In this document: piece after piece, positions 7,381 to 10,621 of the stretch
How positions within the stretch are numbered: position 1 is the first letter of the stretch
Layout: the number at the start of each line of letters is the position of its first letter
From: JBBRUG01 sp038247995
GTDB lineage: Bacteria; Chloroflexota; Chloroflexia; Chloroflexales; Chloroflexaceae
Direction: 5' to 3'
Assembly (NCBI GenBank): GCA_038247995.1
Contig: JBBRUG010000205.1
Span: 1-10,621, forward strand
Length of the DNA stretch: 10,621 bases
The notes under the pieces: model-generated
Databases searched by the model: none
What the model saw: only the letters and a program-made list of their open reading frames with translations
What the model was told of the DNA's origin: nothing
Translations under genes and position numbers: made by a program

Positions 7381-7883
7381 TACAAGCCCCGCCCAAACAA
7401 ACGCCGCTGCACGAGCGCCCGATCGGCGGCGGTGAGCAGAGTAACGCTATCAGCGGCGAGTGCCGTGCTGAGGCTGCTGTTCAGCGCGGGTGGACGTTCG
7501 CACAATCTGTCGATCAGATCGCTGCAATCGTCGGCGGCGATGCGGTTGAGCACGAGTTTGCCGCACTTCGTGCAGCGATGGATCAGCATCAGTTCCCCGT
7601 CGCGTTCCTGAGCGTACTTATTGCGGCTGCGCTTGAGCGTCAGGCCAACTGGCTCCATCGGCGCGCGACAATTCGAACGCCGGTCGCCCGGTTTGCGCCA
7701 ATCCATGTGGCGCGACCAAAGGCAGATCGGACAGTGATTGCGGTTCAGCACCCCGGCAACTTCCGGTGTACATACGATCGGCAGATCGCAGTGAATACAA
7801 GTGAACATCTGCTCGTGCGGCGGCAGATGCGGTGACGTGATCAGTGATTGACGCTGAGATCGACTGGACAGTTGGCGTGACAC
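7380..7883 (-). CDS. RNHCP domain zinc-ribbon protein
   Basis: A 167-aa protein built around the RNHCP domain, whose namesake motif appears as NRNHCPICLWSRHMD (residues 47-61). Four cysteines form two CxxC knuckles, C29-x2-C32 and C51-x2-C54. A further set, C72 with C104-x2-C107 (HRCTKCGK), is followed by the conserved NRIAADD. This suggests one or two bound zincs. No biochemical role is established for the family to my knowledge, so none is assigned. The GTG start is well supported: AAGGAG lies 8 nt upstream. The first 25 residues are polar and probably disordered, and an internal ATG (Met26) sits just before the domain. The stop TAG overlaps the end of the inverted octamer array. The leader has alternative pairings, listed separately. 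Confidence 0.9.
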   Translation of the reverse strand: MSRQLSSRSQRQSLITSPHLPPHEQMFTCIHCDLPIVCTPEVAGVLNRNHCPICLWSRHMDWRKPGDRRSNCRAPMEPVGLTLKRSRNKYAQERDGELMLIHRCTKCGKLVLNRIAADDCSDLIDRLCERPPALNSSLSTALAADSVTLLTAADRALVQRRLFGRGL

Positions 7884-8110
7884 GGGTGTAGCTCCTTGAG
7901 CGGATCTCCGTGACCCAACCTATGCATAGATACCGCAAAGCCGGTCACGAAGATCCCGTGGCCGGCTTTGCTGCGTTGGAACAGCCCAACGCGCATGAAA
8001 CAAGGCACAAAAAAACCATCACCACAGGGTACAGGTGTACCAGCGGCAATGGCGCAAATCAGATCAGACGGCAGGAGGCACGCGACAAGAAGCAGGCATG
8101 CCCAAGGCAT
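7841..8110 (-). CDS. Doubtful 89-aa ORF upstream of RNHCP gene
   Basis: This ORF starts at an ATG with AGGAG 8 nt upstream. It opens with a hydrophobic signal-peptide-like stretch (MPWACLLLVACLLPSDLI) and is rich in cysteine. It overlaps the first 43 nt of the RNHCP gene in another frame and runs through the A/B/C leader structure. Third-position GC looks lower than in the confident genes, and I recognise no family. It could be a leader ORF whose translation affects the downstream pairing, or chance. Confidence 0.2.
   Translation of the reverse strand: MPWACLLLVACLLPSDLICAIAAGTPVPCGDGFFVPCFMRVGLFQRSKAGHGIFVTGFAVSMHRLGHGDPLKELHPCHANCPVDLSVNH
7892..7897 (-). promoter_or_regulatory. Ribosome-binding site fixing the RNHCP GTG start
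   Basis: AAGGAG on the minus strand with an 8-nt spacer to the GTG at 7883-7881. It decides the longer start over the internal ATG at codon 26. Confidence 0.8.
7902..7971 (-). promoter_or_regulatory. RNHCP leader with mutually exclusive pairings
   Basis: In minus-strand order, segment A (7971-7957) pairs with segment B (7949-7935) as a 15-bp stem with one G-U pair and a 7-nt loop. The loop plus the first part of B (7956-7943, GGATCTTCGTGACC) is also complementary to segment C (7915-7902, GGTCACGGAGATCC) over 14 bp with one G-U pair. A-B and B-C cannot form together. C ends 4 nt before the AAGGAG ribosome site, so B-C would crowd initiation. The 10-bp palindrome CTATGCATAG lies between B and C (7920-7929). 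The pairings are seen directly; a switch function is inferred. Confidence 0.45.
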
Positions 8111-8374
8111 GCGCTATGCTCCTGTTCCCTGTGCAAATTGCCGAGAACATGGCTTCAGCGCGGGAAGACGAACTTCCCAGCTACAGGTAAACCTGTGTAG
8201 CTATGTAGGTGAGCGCCGACGCTAGATTACTCAGCAAAAAACCCTCCTTGCACACTGAGCGCTTGAACTATTGATGCACTGAGTCTGTTTATACCGCAGG
8301 CGCGTAGCGGAGGCATCGGTCTGGCGGATGATTGTGCTGGCAGAGGATGCGCAGGACGCCCTTGCGCGCCCTCA
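7972..8374. other. Hairpin-rich stretch between RNHCP and MOSC genes
   Basis: Apart from the doubtful 89-aa ORF no gene is recognised here. Short perfect hairpins follow each other: gcgttgg/ccaacgc (7973-7992), ggtac/gtacc (8028-8041), gcatgcc/ggcatgc with a 3-nt loop (8096-8112), gggaag/cttccc (8162-8178) and acaggt/acctgt (within 8181-8200). A run of seven A lies at 8009-8015. No tRNA, tmRNA, RNase P or SRP RNA signature was seen. No clear intrinsic terminator for the MOSC gene was found; a T6 tract on the minus strand near 8235-8240 lacks a good stem before it. Confidence 0.4.
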
Positions 8375-9256
8375 TCACGCCTCCACGCCCTGTGCGGTAA
8401 GTTGATCACCCTGGCGAATAATGCCGCTGCGCAGCACATTGGCATAGATCCCGGCCACGGCAGGCAAGAGCGCCCCCGGCGCAAGAGTAATGCTCGCCAC
8501 CGCGCTATGCGTGGTGATTGTGCGCAGAATAGCGGGATCGCGGGGCAGATCGCCCTGGGCCACAGTGGTAACTACACAGCGCGGGCAGGGGTCCATCGCA
8601 TTGAGCCGTACTGTCGAGCCGCAGACGAGATCGTGGCCGAGCCAGGCGTGTTCGATACACGCGGCGCTGGCTTCAGCGAAACTAATCACCAGGTTCGGAC
8701 GGAAGCGCGCAATCGCAAACTGACCGTCCGGATGCAGGTTCTGGAAGAAGGCTAGCGTTGCTGTGGAGAGAATATGCAGCACGCCATAGTCGAAGAAGGT
8801 GCCGGCCGGCGAACCCGGGTTGAACGGCTCACGGCGAATGATCGGTTCGGCGGCGGGCTGATCAATTGGCGTGCGATCGAACTCGCGCAGGCGCTCGGCC
8901 GGTGCCTCGTGGGTCAGAATTACCTCACGCGCGAACAAGCGCGAGAGCACGGCATCTACATTTGGGGCGTCGCTGCGCGTACTACTGCCGTCGGGCAGGA
9001 CAAGCTCAATCGGCGGCAGGGGTTGATCGGGTTCAGGTGGTTCAACAAAAGCGGCGCGGCAAGCGAGCATAGCGGCCCAGCGCCGCAGATGCTTAGCTGT
9101 GGCAATCGTACCGGTGGCCCGATCGATAATTGCATAAGCACGATCGCCGACCAGGCCACGCGTTCCAACGGGCGCTAACGCAAGCGCTTCGCCCTGCATC
9201 GATTTGACCGGGTAGCGCCACAGTTCGGTGACGGTTCCGGTGGTGATCTGGCTCAT
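8375..9256 (-). CDS. MOSC domain protein (YcbX/mARC-like)
   Basis: A 293-aa protein with the two-part YcbX layout: an N-terminal MOSC beta-barrel opening with LWRYPVKSMQGE (residues 12-23) and a C-terminal MOSC domain. The MOSC core has ARFRPNLVI, then DPCPRCVVTTVAQGD with Cys224 and Cys227; a conserved cysteine in this motif coordinates the molybdenum cofactor in YcbX and mARC relatives. Such proteins reduce N-hydroxylated bases or act in sulfur or cofactor transfer. There is no C-terminal 2Fe-2S ferredoxin domain as in E. coli YcbX, so an outside electron donor would be needed. The ATG at 9256 was chosen because homology starts there and a perfect TATAAT ends 6 nt before it, implying a leaderless transcript. 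Molybdenum-cofactor genes are not nearby. The stop is TGA. Confidence 0.92.
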   Translation of the reverse strand: MSQITTGTVTELWRYPVKSMQGEALALAPVGTRGLVGDRAYAIIDRATGTIATAKHLRRWAAMLACRAAFVEPPEPDQPLPPIELVLPDGSSTRSDAPNVDAVLSRLFAREVILTHEAPAERLREFDRTPIDQPAAEPIIRREPFNPGSPAGTFFDYGVLHILSTATLAFFQNLHPDGQFAIARFRPNLVISFAEASAACIEHAWLGHDLVCGSTVRLNAMDPCPRCVVTTVAQGDLPRDPAILRTITTHSAVASITLAPGALLPAVAGIYANVLRSGIIRQGDQLTAQGVEA

Positions 9257-9262
9257 TAGTGC

Positions 9263-9268
9263 ATTATA
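9263..9268 (-). promoter_or_regulatory. -10 box of MOSC gene, leaderless
   Basis: A perfect TATAAT on the minus strand with only 6 nt (GCACTA) before the ATG, and no Shine-Dalgarno. A 10-bp palindrome GCCGGCCGGC (9275-9284) occupies the spacer where a regulator could sit. No good -35 is seen. Confidence 0.6.
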
Positions 9269-9320
9269 CCAAGGGCCGGCCGGCGTTCGGCATGGGGTTG
9301 CCGCTTCAAGGCGCTGAATC

Positions 9321-9356
9321 AAAAACGGACGACGAAGGGGTATCCTCCGTCGTCCG
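9321..9356 (-). terminator. Intrinsic terminator after the 65-aa gene
   Basis: On the minus strand the 9-bp stem CGGACGACG (complement of 9348-9356) and CGTCGTCCG (complement of 9326-9334) encloses a 13-nt loop that can form three more pairs. It is followed directly by TTTTT (9325-9321). It lies 44 nt past the stop of the small gene and about 65 nt before the MOSC start, so it separates the two. Confidence 0.85.
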
Positions 9357-9399
9357 ATTGGGGCAACCTGCGTTCTGTCCGACCGCCTGAAGCCTTGGC

Positions 9400-9597
9400 T
9401 TAGCGCGTGGCGCGGGCCGGACGGGGTGGCGCAGCCGGCTGGGTCGGACTCGTTGCGGTTACTTTCGGCTCCGCACGCTCTTCGCGCACCCAACGGCTGC
9501 GCATGAGCGTTGCCGCCCGCCAACCGAGCGGTAGCTCGCGCCGTTCCGCTGTTGCTTCGCGTGTGGGCTGTGTGGGCTGTATAGTCGTTGTGATCAC
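9400..9597 (-). CDS. Small hypothetical protein, 65 aa
   Basis: I do not recognise this protein. It starts at GTG with a near-perfect AAGGAG 6 nt upstream and ends at TAA 44 nt before an intrinsic terminator, so it looks like a self-contained, expressed gene. The N-terminus is Thr/Gln-rich (ITTTIQPTQPTRE). The middle is basic with tryptophans (ELPLGWRAATLMRSRWVREE). The tail is Pro/Ala/Arg-rich (TQPAAPPRPARATR). No membrane segment, signal peptide or cysteine is present. The charge is strongly positive, so binding to nucleic acid or polyanion is possible but unproven. A GGGAA/TTCCC hairpin (9617-9628) lies 7 nt before the ribosome site. In-frame upstream starts (to 9651) lack a comparable ribosome site. 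Confidence 0.7.
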   Translation of the reverse strand: MITTTIQPTQPTREATAERRELPLGWRAATLMRSRWVREERAEPKVTATSPTQPAAPPRPARATR

Positions 9598-9779
9598 GAC
9601 GATCTCCTTTTCGTGAGGGAAAATTCCCATAACACCGGAGCAGCGTTGCAATCGTTCACCTTCGAACCGGAACCTCAGGTAGAGATTCGTGAATACCTTA
9701 AATCAGATCATAAGCGGTGTATAAGGTCTGGAGACGGATATTTTAAGATCTGAATGCAATGATTCTGATGGTGTAGAGA
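9598..9779 (-). other. AT-richer leader/spacer before the 65-aa gene
   Basis: This 182-nt spacer is visibly AT-richer than its neighbours. On the minus strand TCAGATC near 9751-9757 can pair with GATCTGA near 9705-9711. ACCTTA, lying between them, can pair with TAAGGT lying just past the second arm. These pairings interlock, as in a pseudoknot or two alternative folds. Candidate -10 boxes (TAAAAT, TATGAT) are present without good -35 partners, so no promoter is assigned. No terminator for the upstream acyltransferase gene is seen. Confidence 0.35.
9604..9609 (-). promoter_or_regulatory. Strong ribosome-binding site of the 65-aa gene
   Basis: AAGGAG on the minus strand with a 6-nt spacer to GTG at 9597-9595. 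It is the main evidence for the start and for the gene being real. Confidence 0.75.
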
Positions 9780-10427
9780 TCACCCATACCGCTCCACAAA
9801 GCGTTCCACATCAAGCAGATCATCGAAGCGCTCAGTCAGAGTAGCATGATCCCATTCCCACCAGGCGCTCCGCAGCAGTGCCTCCGCGATCGGCGCGGGG
9901 AAGCGCGGACGGATTGGGCGCGCCGGTACGCCGGCGACGATGGTGTAGGGTTCGACATCGCGGGTGACGACGGCGCCGGAGCCGACTACCGCGCCGGTGC
10001 CAACGGTAACGCCCGGCATAATCACGCCGCCATGGCCGATCCAGACATCGTGGCCGATGGTGCAGTGGTGGTCACGCCGCCACTGGAAAAAGCCGGTATC
10101 GTCGGGGCCAAAGCCGTACTGGCTACGCCGATAGGTCAGGTGATGCTGAGTAACCCGATCCAGCGGATGATTGCCGGGGTTGATCCGCACCAGGGCGGCG
10201 ATCGAGCAGAAGCGCCCAATCGTGCTGTAAATGATCTGGTTGGCGCCGGCGAGGTAGCTGTAGGCACCGAGTTCGCTTTCGGCAAGCCAGCTATCGGGGC
10301 CGATCTCGGTCCAGGGGCCAAGTGAAGTGTCGCTCAGGCGCACATTGCGATGAATGGTTGGTTCTTCGCTCAGCGCTTTCGGGTGCCGATCACGCAGTTC
10401 GGGTGGGTAGACGGCGTAATGTTTCAC
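9780..10427 (-). CDS. Hexapeptide-repeat acyltransferase, phosphonate-associated family
   Basis: A 215-aa left-handed beta-helix transferase of the xenobiotic acetyltransferase type. It closely resembles the hexapeptide transferase group found in phosphonate (phn) operons (TIGR03308-like). Features are IIYSTIGRFCSIAA (65-78), INPGNHPLDR with the probable catalytic His87, LTYRRSQYGFG (97-107), IGHDVWIGHGGVIMPG (124-139) and VVTRDVEPYTIVAGVPA, followed by the C-terminal WWEWDH helix region. It probably moves an acetyl group from acetyl-CoA to a small acceptor, which is unknown. No phn genes lie in this window, so it is an orphan here. The GTG at 10427 is the only start before an in-frame TAA two codons upstream; it lacks a Shine-Dalgarno, and a TATAAC lies 2 nt before it. 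The true start is therefore a little uncertain. The stop is TGA. Confidence 0.9.
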   Translation of the reverse strand: MKHYAVYPPELRDRHPKALSEEPTIHRNVRLSDTSLGPWTEIGPDSWLAESELGAYSYLAGANQIIYSTIGRFCSIAALVRINPGNHPLDRVTQHHLTYRRSQYGFGPDDTGFFQWRRDHHCTIGHDVWIGHGGVIMPGVTVGTGAVVGSGAVVTRDVEPYTIVAGVPARPIRPRFPAPIAEALLRSAWWEWDHATLTERFDDLLDVERFVERYG

Positions 10428-10429
10428 GA

Positions 10430-10452
10430 GTTATACCGTTTCGTGTACACGA
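10430..10452 (-). promoter_or_regulatory. Candidate promoter with 12-bp palindrome
   Basis: TATAAC on the minus strand (10435-10430) lies just before the acyltransferase GTG. Immediately upstream is the perfect 12-bp palindrome TCGTGTACACGA (10441-10452), located where the -35/-10 spacer would be, as expected of a repressor operator. A -10 only 2 nt before the start codon is too close for normal initiation, so either the -10 or the start codon is misassigned. Confidence 0.35.
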
Positions 10453-10532
10453 CCAACGACCAACGACCGACGACGAAGCCCTGTCCGGTTTTCGTCGTTG
10501 GTTCTTGTTGGTTCTTCGTCTTTCGTGTTTCG
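10449..10532. repeat. Inverted heptad arrays
   Basis: acgacca, acgacca, acgaccg and acgacga run in 7-bp register (10449-10476). After a short gap a complementary heptad series (tcgtcgt, tggttct, tgttggt, tcttcgt, ctttcgt) runs from about 10492 to 10526. The two halves can fold on each other, with cgacgacgaa against ttcgtcgttg as the best stem. The layout mirrors the octamer arrays at 7280-7380, with different sequence. Confidence 0.75.
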
Positions 10533-10621
10533 GCGAACTGCGAACTGCGAACTGCGAACTGCAAACTGCAAACTGCGAACTGCAAACTGCGAACTGCGAA
10601 CTGCAAACTGCGAACTGCAAA
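10533..10621. repeat. gc(g/a)aact heptad tandem array
   Basis: Twelve complete 7-bp copies plus a partial one run off the window end. Only the third base varies, always g or a (g g g g a a g a g g a g, then a). In translation this gives a spurious QFAVCSS-like peptide on the minus strand, which is not a gene. Confidence 0.95.

Noticed and set aside
6755..7396. 213-aa minus-strand frame starting in the repeat region
   Set aside because: Its first part translates the octamer arrays (LVLWFSSSLVLWFS), then runs antisense to the helicase.
7910..8225. Plus-strand ORFs of 85-96 aa
   Set aside because: They run opposite the RNHCP leader and hairpins, with basic low-complexity content and no convincing ribosome site.
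8225..8262. Intrinsic terminator of the MOSC gene
   Set aside because: A T6 tract exists on the minus strand, but the flanking complementarity (CTCAG/CTGAG) encloses the tract rather than preceding it.
9257..9523. N-terminal extension of the MOSC protein to 9523
   Set aside because: It would cross the intrinsic terminator, the 65-aa gene and the TATAAT box; homology begins at the ATG at 9256.
10390..10620. Minus-strand frames encoding repeated QFAVCSS-like peptide
   Set aside because: The peptide is the product of the 7-bp DNA repeat (21 bp gives 7 residues). It has no ribosome site and overlaps the start of a real gene.

Overview
This is a roughly 60% GC bacterial window with seven confidently coding genes: five on the minus strand and two (the sugar kinase and the helicase) on the plus strand. 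They are mostly single housekeeping or accessory genes separated by unusually repeat-rich spacers. The gene mix (PPK1, UvrD-type helicase, RNHCP protein, YcbX-like MOSC protein), the many 7-9 bp degenerate tandem arrays and the 'taggggc'-type inverted repeats suggest a member of the Chloroflexota (Chloroflexus/Roseiflexus-like). This placement is an inference from style; there is no rRNA or marker gene here.

Layout. 1-198: octamer tandem array. 225-2333 (-): polyphosphate kinase ppk1, with an apparently structured leader (2389-2448) and a candidate promoter (2465-2492). 2500-2883: gene-free spacer with short tandem repeats and a small MITE-like inverted-repeat element. 2884-3528 (-): cysteine-free uracil-DNA glycosylase superfamily protein. 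It is divergent from 3642-4610 (+), a PfkB/fructokinase-type sugar kinase. 4754-7276 (+): UvrD/PcrA-type helicase with a C-terminal Tudor-like domain. 7280-7380: inverted octamer arrays between convergent genes, likely a bidirectional transcription end. 7380-7883 (-): RNHCP zinc-ribbon protein, preceded by a leader with two mutually exclusive pairings. 7972-8374: hairpin-rich stretch with at most one doubtful small ORF. 8375-9256 (-): MOSC-domain protein with a -10 box only 6 nt before its ATG. 9400-9597 (-): unrecognised 65-aa protein with a strong ribosome site and its own intrinsic terminator. 9780-10427 (-): hexapeptide-repeat acyltransferase of the phosphonate-associated family. 10449-10621: inverted heptad arrays, then a heptad tandem array running off the window.

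The genes do not form an obvious pathway. Most have their own promoter or terminator signals, and no operon with overlapping confident genes is visible. ppk1 makes polyphosphate; the glycosylase-like protein and the helicase both point to DNA maintenance; the kinase phosphorylates a sugar; the MOSC protein probably works in molybdenum-cofactor-dependent redox chemistry. No tRNA, rRNA, CRISPR array, transposase, prophage or defence system was recognised.

The most notable non-coding signals are a compact three-way-junction-like leader in front of ppk1, an A/B/C alternative-pairing leader in front of the RNHCP gene, and different 7-9 bp repeat families in most intergenic spacers.
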